A stretch of 52,018 bases of DNA. Origin: Ectocarpus siliculosus (taxonomy: Eukaryota > Sar > Phaeophyceae > Ectocarpales > Ectocarpaceae). The stretch spans positions 231,926 through 283,943 of the forward strand of contig FN649750.1 of the NCBI GenBank assembly GCA_000310025.1, in the 5' to 3' direction. Numbering within the stretch: the first letter of the stretch is position 1; each line of letters opens with the position of its first letter. A model generated the notes under the pieces. The model saw only the letters and a list, made by a program, of their open reading frames with translations, did not search any database and was not told where the DNA came from. Position numbers and translations under genes: made by a program. Shown here in pieces: positions 11,501 through 23,060 of this stretch.

Positions 11501-14500
11501 TGACACCCCTCCCTCTTGGTTACTGGGTATTCTAGCAAGGCTTGGGGGCAACCATCCAAACGTGGAGAAATACAACACTTGTGGTCTCACCAACATTACT
11601 AGGGAGGTGATTTTTTTCTCTGCCCTTTTGGAGGGCCCGTGCTCTTTCGGTTTGTCGCACAGGTAAATGGCCGCAGCCAGTCCAAGTTCCCCCCCCCCCC
11701 AGCCCCCCCGATGTTTGCCATCGGGGTTGGGTTTTCGTCGCTTGGCAACGACGTTGTAAAACATGCCGCCCCCCCCGGTGTTTGTCATCGGGGTTGGGTT
11801 TTCGTCGCTTGGCAACGACGTTGTAAAACAAGCCAATTCACTTCGTAAACTCGGCAACCAGGTTACCGTTTTTTTTTTGTCTCGTTTTTTTTTTTGGCGG
11901 TAACCATAATGGTGGTCGAGTAGATCCTGTTGTGCGGGGTCGAGAAACCTCACTCTGCGCAACGGGGGATGATCGTACCACGTTGTGTTAAAATGGGCAA
12001 GCTTCCTCGAGGCAGTTACACAGTGCTTACAACTGTCTCTGGAAGTGAAAGCACCAGAAAATAAATTAAGTCATACGTAGCTGTCATCCGTACGCAAGGA
12101 AGTAAGCACAAGATGCCGAACACCCTTAGCAGGATGCAGCTCACCCTTCATGCGACTCGCCAAATACCTCACGGCGCTTCGCGCTTGGTGATGTGAGAGC
12201 CTGGTCCGGNNNNNNNNNNNNNNNNNNNNNNNNNNNNNNNNNNNNNNNNNNNNNNNNNNNNNNNNNNNNNNNNNNNNNNNNNNNNNNNNNNNNNNNNNNN
12301 NNNNNNNNNCCCCCCCCCCCCCCCCCCCCCAGCACGAAAGCACAACTCTACCTTTCGCGAAACTCGAGCTGTGTGGATAAGCAATGACACCTCATATCGG
12401 AGGATGGGGGCTGTCCTCGACGTTGGCCTCTGACAACTCACACGCCCTTTTCTTCGTGGCGTCAGCTATGTGGTTTAGTGGTTGGAAGCACGCTCGGTGG
12501 TGCGTTCTGGATATTGGTTGCGTCTCAGTTGAACCGGGTCACTCTTGATACTCCCCCGTGCATCTCTTTACCATCAATACAAAGCACTTCCAATTCTCAC
12601 CTCAAGTGGTCCAACGGATGCTTCCATTCCACAGAAGAAACAGCAGCCGTATCTTGTGTTCGAGACGGCTCCTGGTGCGAGTTTTGCATGAGGATCTGCA
12701 GAAGGCACGCACGATAGGAAAACCAAACACGTACTTCCACGAGGTCCAGAGTGACCTTCCGCGGAAGGTTTCACGCTACACGGTACCCATGAATCCTTCC
12801 ATGGGACTATACAGCAGTGGTCAATCTTGCCCATCGATGATTGGCACCAATCCCGCAAAGAACGCTGATGACTCCCTACTGGGTCATGCTAGGCGTCGTG
12901 AGTACTAACCCCGTCTGCTTTCTTCGCCTTCGTCCTTGTTGTCAGATTTCTTCCCGGGTCCTCGATGAGATTCGCCGAATTAGGAGGGCTGACGTTAGCG
13001 GCCAGCTGCACGGTGGCAGCGTTTATAGGGCAGCTCGGAATCATGTTGGGGGTGGCGTCAGTCCTGGTGGTCTTCTCCGGTCTTCGGGCTTTCCGCGACT
13101 TGTGCGTCTATTGTGTCTTGTACCGGTGAGGCCAATGGCATTCGTTCGTCCGGTCGCGTTTCTTCTTGCCCGTTCTTGTCCTTTCATGGATTTCGTGCCC
13201 CATTGTGTGCTTAATCGTCCGACCGTTGATTGGTGTTCTTGCTCGTAGATCCTTCATGGTAAGGACTTTGACAGATACAATTGACAACAGGTTTCCAGAT
13301 GAGGTAAATTTTTCTTCGCTGGAAAGAACTCAGCATGTTACTGTTCATATTATCTCCGTGCGCCCTGTTACGTTGATGTGAGCACCATCTGATGCGTGCG
13401 CATCTTCTACAAGCAACATACCTACGCCGTCGCATTGTCTCGGGGAACGTCAATGTGTACGATTATTCACAGCGAAGGTTGAAGGAAATCTGTCGGGTAC
13501 CACAGACATAGACCTGGACGGGTATGTTGTAGTCTTTTGACTGCTTCAGTTTTCGCCGGCCGGCGCAACATCCCGCAAGGAGGTATCGCTAGAGGAGGAG
13601 AGATGACACCCCAATCAGACCGCCCTTTCTATTGTACCCAGATTGCTCCACAACCAACGAGGTGCAGACAGAGCCCGGCATTTATACGGGAAGCCCAGGA
13701 CGAGATGGTTCCTAAACCACCGTTGGTGTGAGCAAGAAAGCAAGCGAACTTCGAAAATCGGTCGAGGGGGGGAGTGTCGTCTCTCCGCCCCTTTCGGAAC
13801 AAATTAAGCAGAGGCTGTCTCGCCTTCCGCTCCAAGTGGTGTCGGTACGGTGTTTGTCCGTGCTCGCTCCCATTGGTTGAAACTCCTTTCTTGATCTCCG
13901 TGGTCCTGCAATTTGCCCTACCCGCTCCTTTTCCGCCGTTGCTACCGCGATCTACGGCTGTGCACCCAACACCCAACAATAGGGTGTTTGTGAAAAAAGC
14001 TTTCCTGTGGCTAGGGTCAAGCTGCAAAAACCGAAACATCAAAGGGAAGGTACGTTCCTGATACTGTCGGCGTCATTGGTGGTGGTGGTGGTTTTACTGT
14101 TCCGTCCAATCAGAGTAGAAACTACCCCAAGTTTGGGCACGATCCCGTTCTCCGCGCTTGCTCCCCCCCCCCTCGCGGGGTTTTACGCACCGTTCAAGCC
14201 ATTCTCGCGAGGACATCGACTATTCTCTTCCCCTTCACGTTCGACGGCGCTCATCGTATTGGACGACCACTTCGCTTTGTTGTTGATGCAAAACTACAGT
14301 ACCCAACGCCCGTCCGCACGCCTATTTCTTGCCTGCTCTCTTGCCAGGGAGTTGCTCCGAAAACGCTGCCCGAGGATCAGGTTCGGACGACGGTCAATGA
14401 CATCAGCAGCAGATCGCTTGGCGCCGACGACGGGGGGCGCAAGGCAATGCCGCCGTTGTTGCGGCAGCCGTTTTCTAGTAGTGCGAGCTGGCCATGGAGG

Positions 14501-16110
14501 ACGTGGAGGGACAGCAAGGTATCCTCCGACAAGCAGGAGGACGAGGGAGAAGGGAGCAACGGCACCCCCGAGGGAGAAAAGGAGGAGAAGAAGGAGGAGT
14601 TGTCGCAAACTGGGAGTAGTGGCAGCAGTACCCTCAACAGGTATGTAGCCCGCGGTCATTACTCCCGTGAACAAAATATGTCTTCGTGGGCGCGCTTCAG
14701 CATTGGGAGTGCGGAGCTCTGACGTTGTCCTCTCATAGTTGAAGGGTATGGCAGGCAATCTCTATATCGGCTCCCAGCCCGAAATACAACGATACTACGA
14801 TCTGTGTGCCATGGATGAAGAGAAACAACGTTTTTGGTTGGTGTGTTCGTCCACATCCTGAATGAAGCGGTACCTGGAGACTCGTGCAGGCGTTCAGAAT
14901 GAGGAAGAACAACCAAGCACATATACATGCACCTCGTAATCCTGTTAAAATCCATGCATCATTGCGGCTTGAGGTATCGTCTCGATGCTGCACATTTCGA
15001 TCGATGCGCGTTCACAATAGAAGTTGATGGATCTGACCTCTATCCGTTACCGCTGTGTCGTGATGTGCATTCGGAGTCCTTGGTTCGCAATCACACCAAC
15101 ACACCCGAAAACTACCCCGAAAGGCTACCTATTCTCAAACAGCCTTCTCAGCAACAACGTTGAGACATGTTTGGTCATACGGTAGAAAAGCTCGAGAAGT
15201 GTAGAGGTTTTCAATCAAACGCAGGACATGACACAAACGCATGCCTTCTTGACCACATGCTAGAAAGGAGTGCCACCTACTACTACCAACGAGTAGGTAG
15301 TGTTTGAATACACGAAAGTCTCGACGCGTGAAGCATCGATGCACGAATAATCTCCACAAAGCCAGGTAATGTTCATCGTCGATTTGTTGCCGACCGGGCG
15401 AAAACCCTCTCCATGTACCCTCAAGGCGCGAGAAGGAAATCGAAAAGGGTACGGTTGGGGGTGATCGGACAACATGAGAGTGTCCATGATCCTTTTCTGC
15501 CACATGTACAAACGATGACGAATGGTGCAAGCCGTACTCGCTTCTTCGGTGCATATTTTTCGCGCTCTTTTCTTTTCGTCCTACGGGCCACAGCTTCCAG
15601 TGGCCTGGAGAATGTAGCAGTGCGAGCCAGGCCCTTTCAAGTCACGCCGTGTCGTTTGAAGACGGCATCGACAAGGACGACGAGCGCCGCACCCTTCACC
15701 CAAAACCCGTGCGCAAGCGGAACGCCCTGGGGTTCTCCTCGAAGGAGACCACGAGCCTCTCACCATCATCGTCATCAGCGATAGGCAGCAGCGGCAGCGA
15801 AAAGCACATCATGACGAAGAAGAATGTGGCCGACCTGGAGGACCTCGTGGCAATTTTTTCCAAAAGGCTTTCCGAGAGCGAGACGACGACGACGAAAGAG
15901 GGACAATGGCGAAGCAGCACTTCCTCCGTCGGGAGCAGCAGTCGTACGACCACCAAGACTTTCTATTCTTTCAGAACAGTTTCGGATCTCGACCTGGAGA
16001 AGGGCGCCAGCAACAACGTGGAGCAATATGTACGTCCGAGCGAGAAACTACCCGTGGATGACGGTGTTATCGTTGGTAGTCGTAATGGAGACAATGGTTG
16101 CGTATTTTAA
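5437..16110 (+). CDS. RGS-domain protein with DUF4395-like membrane domain (5' end uncertain)
   Basis: Proposed exons are 5437-5589, 9298-9465, 9966-10121, 10372-10572, 11195-11259, 12946-13125, 13252-13261 (micro-exon, weak), 14348-14640 and 15594-16110. The phases agree at every junction, ending at TAA 16108-16110. Exons 1-3 make an RGS domain, the GTPase-accelerating module for G-alpha subunits. Exons 4-6 encode several hydrophobic helices resembling DUF4395, including PWLWLYLTYGF and two helices in 12946-13125. The last two exons are Ser/Glu/Lys-rich and probably disordered. The product would be a membrane-bound regulator of G-protein signalling. The first exon's acceptor is uncertain and earlier exons may exist. 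The intron at 11260-12945 contains a 100-N gap, so a missed exon there is possible. Confidence 0.7.
6449..6754. repeat. Tandem duplication, period about 151 bp
   Basis: Copy 1 (6449-6599) and copy 2 (6600-6754) share AATTGCTTATTTACTTGAGA at the start and GACACCTGGCACCAAGGCT at the end, with few differences. They lie in the large RGS-gene intron. Confidence 0.85.
6737..7200. repeat. Second direct repeat with AT-rich microsatellites
   Basis: The segment holding GCACCAAGGCT...GTTGTTTTTTTGC and GTACTCCCCAAACCCAAAAA occurs twice: at about 6746-6990, then degenerately at 7107-7195. TATATA runs at 6935-6960 and 7357-7372 flank it. This is an unclassified repeat inside the intron. Confidence 0.6.
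9298..10121 (+). CDS. RGS domain, C-terminal half (two exons)
   Basis: Exon 9298-9465 (CAG acceptor, GTAATA donor) encodes an FVSEDAPRQVNL segment typical of the RGS core. Exon 9966-10121 encodes LDRAYFSVMKLVRDDQY, matching the FDxAQxxVFxLMxxDSYxRF helices. Joined to exon 5437-5589 they rebuild a contiguous RGS fold in frame. An ATG at 9271 could be mistaken for a start, but the acceptor at 9297 fits better. Confidence 0.75.
10372..13125 (+). CDS. DUF4395-like transmembrane region (three exons)
   Basis: Exons 10372-10572, 11195-11259 and 12946-13125 join in frame. The first contains EGRLHAFLTVVLTVSAI and LYLTYGFVARFLCG, the second SLFVQSFLRPLVGEK, the third two hydrophobic helices ending in FRDLCVYCVLYR. 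The pattern resembles DUF4395, a membrane domain of unknown function. The family match is from pattern memory and has not been searched. Confidence 0.6.
11688..11836. repeat. Tandem repeat, period about 72 bp
   Basis: Two copies of a unit containing ATCGGGGTTGGGTTTTCGTC and GCTTGGCAACGACGTTGTAA, separated by poly-C. It lies in an intron of the RGS gene. Confidence 0.85.
12210..12309. other. 100-N assembly gap followed by poly-C
   Basis: Exactly 100 N, which usually marks a gap of unknown size. It is followed by about 20 C. It lies in the RGS-gene intron between exons ending 11259 and starting 12946. Confidence 0.95.
12310..12945. other. Intronic stretch with no recognised feature
   Basis: After the poly-C run no exon with matching phase and splice sites could be identified before the acceptor at 12945. 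Confidence 0.4.
14348..14640 (+). CDS. Disordered, acidic exon of the RGS gene
   Basis: CAG acceptor at 14345-14347 and AG|GTATGT donor at 14640. It encodes an Asp/Ser-containing section, then a Glu/Lys-rich stretch (EGEKEEKKEE) and a Ser/Gly-rich end. Phase 0 on entry matches the micro-exon 13252-13261, and the two-base overhang matches exon 15594. Confidence 0.5.
15594..16110 (+). CDS. Last exon of the RGS gene, Ser/Thr-rich tail
   Basis: CAG acceptor at 15591-15593; the single leading base completes the Ser codon from the previous exon. It encodes VSFEDGIDKDDERRTLHP, a poly-Ser stretch and a Lys/Asp segment (MTKKNVADLEDLVAIF), ending at TAA 16108-16110. No domain recognised. Confidence 0.65.
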
Positions 16111-18756
16111 GTTTCCGGCGGATATTGGTGAGAAATTATTAGCAAGCTAACGGCATCCTCTGAGTCAGCAGGCTACATCTACGCTACACATGTTCCGGTA
16201 CATACAATGCTACGTTTTTAGGCCAGGGGAATGATGGACGGTATCATCAGCATCCTGTTACTGCGTTTTTGTGATCGGAACTGCACATATGGACGGTTCG
16301 CAAATGCGCGCTAATCTGTTTTCGTGGCTCCCACCGCACCGATTGTCTATTTCTGTCCGATCTAGTAGAATGACGCGATGCATCTCGCAAGGTAGGTATT
16401 TGTAAAGGCTAGAATCCCAGCTGGATCACTTTCAAGGCACCATAGAGTTGTTATTTTTCCGGCAGCGTCTGGCGAGGGGTTCGGCCCCCGAGATCCGTAC
16501 TATCATATTCATGCGTGTGTGATCCAGGTGGCAGGCTACGAGCCGAGAGTAAATCTTTTGATCAATAATGTTTCACCATTAGACTTTTTCAGCGTCTGTC
16601 TTTCTATGTGCTACACTACAGTGTTAGAATTTTAATTTGTTTTTGCCGCTGACTCGGGTGGCGCACGGACTCCAATTTCCAGGACATTTTCCTTTGTTTT
16701 AGTCGGTAAAGAATCAGTGAAAGTCCCAAATGTTGAGCATCTGCGGAGTAATGCCACTTGTGCTTGCATGGAGAAGCATATCAATGATGGGAGCCGCATA
16801 AATCAAGGCATCGGTGTACTCGTTGAAAAGGTCTAAATTTGTGCCAAATAGACGCGCACATATTGAACAACGAATGTGGTGAGTGCCAAGCGGCTTGTTG
16901 TAACTTGTGTTATGGAATTGGAGAGAGGAGCAGCTCTCTCGTCGAGAGAGGGCTCCTCATTTGGGTGATGATAAAGCTGTTGCGACAACGGCGACGATCA
17001 ACTGTCAGGACGAGTAAATCTTTCGTGTGATGTATTCTGTTGGTACGTCTTTCGTGGCGAGTTGAACGGGGACTAGAGTTCGCACTTCGTGTGTTAAAAA
17101 CTCTAATATTTAAGAAATTGTCGAATCTCATTGGTCGCGCCTTTCGTGGCTGGATCTTGAGTCGGAGATCAACGTAGTGTTTGGGGAAACGTTGTCCGCC
17201 GAACAGGTCGAGAAATGTTATTTACGCTCATCAAGTGTGTTCCGTGCCGTTTGGCAGCGCTCTGGGCTCGGGTTTATTAGGTTTTTAAATTCGGAATTTG
17301 AATTAGCGAAGGGCTCTAGGCGCAGTCGCAAGTATAAGTATCGATGTGTTGTCCGAATTCCGCTCTGTCAGAGTTCGATACTTTTTCAGACATTCCTTGC
17401 CTTCTTTCTCTAAACGGGCTTCCGGATCTTGGGGTGGTTGATCGGCACTTCCACTCCTAAGTTCGAACTGGTGTGCGTTATGTCTTTGTTTTCCGCGTTG
17501 TTGGTGGTCTTTTTTTTTCGCCCATTACCCACTTGTGCTATTTCACTAGGTTCACTTCCACTCCATCTCACACTTAGGCAGGAACTTTCCACAATGTTGC
17601 CGGAGTTGCTCGTTCATGCTCCACCTCGCTGCAGGCGTGCCGGGGGTGGCCCCATTGGACACTCATGTATGTTTCGCTTGTGGTGCAGTAGGCATCAGCA
17701 AACTTCACACCGTCTTCAGCGTGCAGGCTTCTGCGCATGTCTGTCGCTTTCAAACTGTGCTAGAATGGAACGTAGCTACCCTTCGCCGTGTCCGGCATCT
17801 ACTGTAGAATGGTGGCTACCAGCGGGAACCAGCGACGCTCACTGTGCTGAGCTGTAGTCTTTGTTGCTCGGTAAGCAAGAGGTAGACCCAGTGGAAATGA
17901 TTTTCCATGGCCTATGTAGGGTTCAACCGTTTTCTATTCTTTCCTTGTTGGCACAAAAGTGTTTGGTTGAAGTATGTAGTGCGCAAGACAAGGTTCATGA
18001 GCAAGAAGATTTGGTATTAGTAGAGAAGACGAGTAGAATACTAGTAGAGCAGCAGCGTACACGTACACGCTTCACGTGAGTAGTGCACCGGTCCGGTGAC
18101 TCAAGGGGCTCGCGCCTGGGAACCAAGGCTGTGCGCTTGGTCAAGTGAGTTGGATGGATACTAAGAATAATGCACGTACACACTACAGTAGGGGGGGCAT
18201 TCTGTCTGTATCCTGCCGAAAATTCAACCTAATACGATACGATATCCAACACTACCTGCCGCCGAGTCAAACACACGCGGGAAAATGAAGTCGAAATAAA
18301 AGCGGTAAATAAAATATTACGAAAATATTATTATCGGGGCTGCTTGATTTAATTAAGTGGTTTTAGGTTTGGGGAATGGTTTTGGTTTTGGGCAGGCAAG
18401 ATAAGGCTAAGTCTAACGGTCTGATTATTTCCTGATTGGATTTGGGGGGGGGGGTCCTTTCTGAGCCAAAAAAATAATTTGGGCGTCTTACGGGTAGGGA
18501 AATGGCAAATTTCAACAGCCCAAAATCCAACAGCGCAAATTCCTACAGCGATTCCGGCCGGCCTGTTAGAAAATTGGCCCATTTCCCAACAGCTATCCTG
18601 TTGGTTTATCGCTAACCCTAACCCCTGGTCACACCCCGATCGTGCCAGAACGAGGAACTACACCGTCTGCTGGCCAAACAGAGGCCAGCATCATGAGTTC
18701 ATGCGCAAACCCTCTGCAGCTATCTATCTAAAATTCAGGGCGTTCTGCGTCGTGTT
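16111..18756. other. Unassigned region
   Basis: No supported gene. A plus-strand frame at 17429-17857 (142 codons) has a hydrophobic start but no recognisable domain. A TCTCTCGTCGAGAGAG palindrome sits near 16936. Short AT-rich stretches occur at 18290-18350. Confidence 0.4.
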
Positions 18757-19250
18757 GGCCGCCCACGAGCCGAAAACGTCAACCCTGCCACATTGCTCTG
18801 CTGACGTTCTTGTCTTGCCTTTGGGCCGAAAAGAGCCGTTTTTGCGCCTGCTGCATGTGTGACCAGTTCAAAACGCATGCCAGAGGGAGGCCTTTAGCCG
18901 TCGACATCCACAAACTGCAGCCAGTGGCTTGTGGTCAAACACATACCCTCTGCTCACGTCCCAGAAACAGAGTGCATTGTCCAGTTTTGATTGCACACAC
19001 GGCCTGCAAACAAAAGTGAATGGAGGTGTGGTTCGGTGTTGCCTTTTTTTGACGTTGCTCTTTTTTTCTGCCGCTTGCTCCGACTCGAGTGTGATCAGTG
19101 TACAACGCATGCCATCAGAGAGAGGCCTTTGGCCGACGACATCCACAAACTGCAGCCACTGGCGTGCGATGATACACATGCCCTCTGCAGGCGACCAATA
19201 AACAGGGCGCTCGGTGTCTCGTTGGTCGCACACGAGCCAAAACCGTGTTC
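18757..19250. repeat. Tandem repeat, period about 233 bp, about two copies
   Basis: CACGAGCC-type boundaries recur near 18757, 18988 and 19224. A core containing GACATCCACAAACTGCAGCC occurs at 18903 and 19138. No coding content recognised. Confidence 0.75.
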
Positions 19251-21179
19251 TGAAGTATGTTGTGACTCATAAGAACATGAGTCAGCCTCTTCTTTCCCTT
19301 CAGAAAAACATATCCTCGAGGAACCGTGAGACGGTCGTTTGGATCTTGTGATAATTTTTCCCGTTCAGGCCACCCCCCCCCCCGACCAAGAAAAAAAAAA
19401 AATCTCCGAAATAATCACGCCGTAAGACCCAGCCGCTAAGGCTCCGCACACGTCACGCGTCCAGCATGCTGCAAAAAGATATCGGTGTGGGAGCCGAATG
19501 CACCTATCTACATGCATATCTACACTTAGCTGCAAACGCTCACAGCCACGGCAGTTGAAACAGATGAGATCTCGAGGCCTGACGGAAAAACTTCGTGTAT
19601 TGTAGTTCAACGGTTTTTACCGAAATCGATCCGCCGCATTCTACCAATATATTCGGATGGATCTGGAAACAAATGGAAGTGTGTCCACGAAGGCACACCT
19701 TCATCTGTATCCGTTTGGTGAAGCTACAGCAGCTTGTCCCTGTTACTTCGGGTCGTGGACGTTCAATTCAACCAACCCGCTCACGGGACTCTGACACGGT
19801 CGAGGGTAATCTCATCGGGTGTGTTTCGAACTCAATTCGGTTGCTGCAAGATTATGGCATAGGCTATGTACATAGTCTAGACTAATAGTTATATTGTCCG
19901 ATAAATAATAATAATGTAACGCTTGATCTAACGATTGTTCTCAAGAAAACGCCACGTCCGAATCATTTATACCTCGTGACCACGTGTTCGTTTCTTCGCC
20001 ATCAACACAAGGGCACGCTAACGGAAAGGTACTCCATCGAGTCCAGGCCATCTTTTACGAAGGGCAACAATCACGTCCAGATTGACTCCGAGTGCCGGTT
20101 CTGGCGCGTACAGAAGGGGACCTGGGGTGGCCAAGAAACACAGGATGGCCGCCAACAACCGTTTATGTTGCTCTTGACAAAACCGTGGTATGTCGTCATT
20201 GGAATAGCGTGTTCGCGCCTAACAATTCATGTAGCGAGCACCGTTAGCTATGTAGGCATCTCAGTCCTGTAACGGATTCCCGATCCTGGGTGATGCCAAT
20301 CACTGCAACGCTTGCGTCCGTGCTAAAAAGCCTGAGACGTTCCGTATCGGCGGGCTGCTGCTGAGGTTCTGGGCTTTTCGCGGAAGCGGTATTGGCTCTG
20401 CAAACGATTCCCTCTCAGTCCTGCTTGTCTAGAAACCCAAATGAAAAAAACCGATTCCCACACTAACTCTAGTAGTGACCCAAGCATTTTTATCCACTGC
20501 AATTCTTTTTGGATTTTCGGCCATCTGGTGGCCTTGTCGGGCCAATACGTCATTTCAGAGCCGTGCGACTCATCTCCAAGTCGCGCGACTTATCCGGTAT
20601 GTAGCGAGTACTCAGGAAGCACTCCACATCATCCTGGTCTGACCACCCACCACCCAAGCAGGCATCGAAGGGGGGGATGCGCGTACCGTTCCCTTCCCCA
20701 CGTCATACGCTGTTTAGGAGTATACGTTGTTCAATATTGAAAAACACGGCCATCGTGTCCAACCTTCACAGAAAACAGGTGTTGGTGCTCCATTTCTTCC
20801 TCACTCCCCCTCGTTTCCTCCCACTCTTACCAGGCAATGAACTCGTCGTATCCACGGACGGGATCAGAGAGATCTTGGTTGTGGGTACAACCCCAACCCC
20901 TAGAGAGATTCGAAAAGGAGATGCACTACAAGTACAACAGATAGATTATAGATAGATTTACGGTGAAAATATATGCGGTCGAGCTGACACCCGCTCTGTG
21001 ACGAGTTAATCCATGCACCCTCCCTTGTGTGGTTAACCTTAGGAAAGTTTCTCCCCAATATGTGGGCGTCAGGATTTTGACATATTGTTGTCGCTGACCC
21101 AGCAGGGAGCTGCAGAAGAGATGCGCTGGGAAGTATAGCGTTCCGGTGGGTATTATGATCAGTATCAGTTGGTATTCTC
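19251..21179. other. Largely unassigned region
   Basis: Apart from the two weak exon candidates near 20 kb and 20.85 kb, no gene, RNA or mobile element was recognised. A poly-C/poly-A stretch lies near 19373-19400. Confidence 0.35.
19976..20188 (+). CDS. Possible exon of an unrecognised gene
   Basis: An open frame encoding YSIESRPSF, DSECRFWRVQKGTWGG and a TKPW end, stopping at a GTATGT donor near 20188. Amino-acid use looks protein-like, but no domain is recognised and no phase-compatible partner exon was found. A further open piece at 20834-20955 (GNELVVSTDGIREILVVG) follows a CAG acceptor but is out of phase with it. Confidence 0.25.
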
Positions 21180-22370
21180 ACTGAACCTTCAGTGTACAAG
21201 GCGGGGGATGCACCTAGGATACTTGGGTTTGGTGAATGGATGTGGCCGTGTTTGGTGTGAGGGAGTGTTGCGGTCTGTAACGACAATGTGCCCACACACT
21301 CATATCTTTTCTCTGTTTTCTTTGCCTTCCTCAAATTGTGTTCTCGCCTCGTTGCTTCGCGTTGCGGAGGGAGGAAACCGCATAACCTCGGAGAAGATTG
21401 CCGCCCACCCGGAAAAAGACCCAGCGGGGAAACCTCTACACATCCATCCATAGTTTTCAGAGTAGAAGCGCACCCGTACATAGGACCAAGAGTCCACGTC
21501 GCGGCGTGAACTTGATGTTCTCGATGTGGTAGTGCTGCCATATGCAACTAGATGGCCTGCACGCGTGGAAAGCTGCACGCAGAACACACGAGACGACATA
21601 TTCCACCCCGCCAAACCCAACTGCTGCAGACTAGACTAGTTCCTCTACAACAAGATGTAGGAGTCACATCTAGGCTACCCACAATTCACGTGTTGCATCT
21701 TCTTGTGCACATTCGCGCTCTCCGATCGCCTCGCGCGATCACAAGCAGAGTGGGACGCCATCCTCTCTGTCGAGCTCACCCGCCGGACACTGGATCCTCC
21801 CTGTGTTCAAGTCATGAAAACAACAACTACACTGACTGAATGAAGGTCCACTTGTGTGCAACTCGAAAGAAGAGGAGTGGACTCGACAGATCACACGCAG
21901 CCTCCGTAACGAGCTTATCAAAAGACAAGGATGGGTCTGATCGTGTCACACTTCGTGGAAGGGCCACAGGAGTCCGTCATCCGCAGACGCTTACGTACAC
22001 GAAAATGACGAACAAAGTGCAACACGGATATCCCCTTCTGCATGTTGAGCAAATGTGTCTTCGTGTCACGTGACCCCAGAGAAAATTTGTGCGTGCAGAA
22101 CGCTGAGTGTCACGTCGATTTCGCTTGAAAGTAACGCCTCCATATCATGTTCCCAACAGCCTCCAACGTGCCCTTTGGCGGTGACAGTGATGGCGAAACG
22201 AGGATACGCGGCACCACTTCGCGGGGCCCCGATTTCAGCTAGAATGCCCCTCAACACTTGGAATTGTAAATCAAGGTCCGTGTATGGCTACCAGCAACAC
22301 TGTGGACCGCCGTTCTAGAGGAAAACGACAGACCACGTCATCAACTCCTTGAGGATATACAAAACTTACG

Positions 22371-22532
22371 TCATTTTCGAAGGTTCTTGAGGTAGGCGAT
22401 TGACATCGTGTGCTTTTGAATACGCTTCAGTCTATTCCGAGCGTCGACCGTGTCGTGATGATTTTCTCCCAGATTCTTCGTCTGGGATGAAACGATCCTC
22501 TCCAAGAGTGGGATTGCTTCCCTGTACCTTCC
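22371..22532 (-). CDS. Cap exon of gene A
   Basis: CAG|GGAAGG acceptor. It encodes GRYREAIPLLERIVSSQ..., a half-TPR followed by a basic tail ending LKNLRK and stop, 53 residues. The last exon of this gene family. Confidence 0.8.
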   Translation of the reverse strand, partial: GRYREAIPLLERIVSSQTKNLGENHHDTVDARNRLKRIQKHTMSIAYLKNLRK

Positions 22533-22800
22533 CTGTCGTGGACGGTTTACGGTGGGTTCCAATATTCATTCGTGTGGTTTCTGCTAAACAACCGAATGCC
22601 CGACATGGCAACAAGTCAAAGGCTGACGCTGGTTCGGTCGCTCGGCACAACAGGCAAGCACTGAGCTTCAGCAAGTGCGTAGTTCAGCCAGGCTGCATAC
22701 CAAAATCTCGCCGGAACAGGGACATCCTGCCTGAAATTCAACTTCCAACAAAACATTACAATGGATAAAATATTCCAAACAAATTGCCATGCCCTCTAAC

Positions 22801-22926
22801 CTGTTTCTCTAACAACGACGTCCGGTTGCCGAGCCATACAGCAAAATCCGGGTGGTCGGGCCCCAATGTCCTCTCCCCAATGTCGATAGCTCGAAGGTAC
22901 AGAGGGTCCGCCTCAGAATACTTGCC
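22801..22926 (-). CDS. TPR cassette exon (type B) of gene A
   Basis: 126 bp, phase 0 at both ends. Starts GKYSEADPLYLRAIDIGER and ends in NRTSLLEKQ. Confidence 0.85.
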
Positions 22927-22960
22927 CTGGAGTATAAGGGGAACGCAATGGCCTAGGCAT

Positions 22961-23060
22961 NNNNNNNNNNNNNNNNNNNNNNNNNNNNNNNNNNNNNNNN
23001 NNNNNNNNNNNNNNNNNNNNNNNNNNNNNNNNNNNNNNNNNNNNNNNNNNNNNNNNNNNN
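22961..23060. other. 100-N assembly gap between genes A and B
   Basis: Exactly 100 N, so the true size is unknown. It separates two head-to-head genes that both lack their 5' exons. Confidence 0.95.

Larger units (their letters stand above)
22371..22926 (-). pseudogene. Gene A: 3' fragment of a TPR-cassette gene
   Basis: Only two exons are present: a 42-residue TPR cassette (22926-22801) and the C-terminal cap exon (22532-22371, stop included). The cassette differs from gene B's last cassette (33147-33272) at 3 of 42 residues, and the cap from gene B's cap at 12 of 53. The cassette has the usual GGC AAG start after CAG, and its donor is GTTAGA. The upstream exons would lie at 22927 and beyond, but a 100-N gap starts at 22961 and no minus-strand cassette follows it. 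Either the gene is truly truncated by an inversion, or the scaffold joins unrelated contigs there. Confidence 0.75.
21180..22940 (-). repeat. Inverted segmental duplication, left arm
   Basis: Read on the minus strand, this matches 33130-34880 read on the plus strand, in the same order: last TPR cassette, intron, cap exon and over 1 kb of downstream DNA. Shared landmarks include the CACGTGTTGCATCTTCTTG region near 21690 (34400 in the other arm) and CCTCACACCAAAC near 21255 (34831). The arms flank gene B, about 10 kb apart. Confidence 0.8.

Noticed and set aside
14007-14648. 213-codon Arg-rich plus-strand frame
   Set aside because: A shadow of the acidic exon 14348-14640, which alone has phases matching its neighbours.
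16900-17150. Possible LTR retrotransposon end
   Set aside because: A palindrome and some terminal-looking motifs were seen, but no matching second LTR, primer-binding site or pol domain.
18612-18625. Telomere-like CTAACCCTAACCCC
   Set aside because: Only about two units; too short to indicate a telomere or an internal telomeric array.
20900-21547. 215-codon minus-strand open frame
   Set aside because: It lies in the downstream part of the inverted duplication, and the matching region at 34.4-34.9 kb does not keep the frame.
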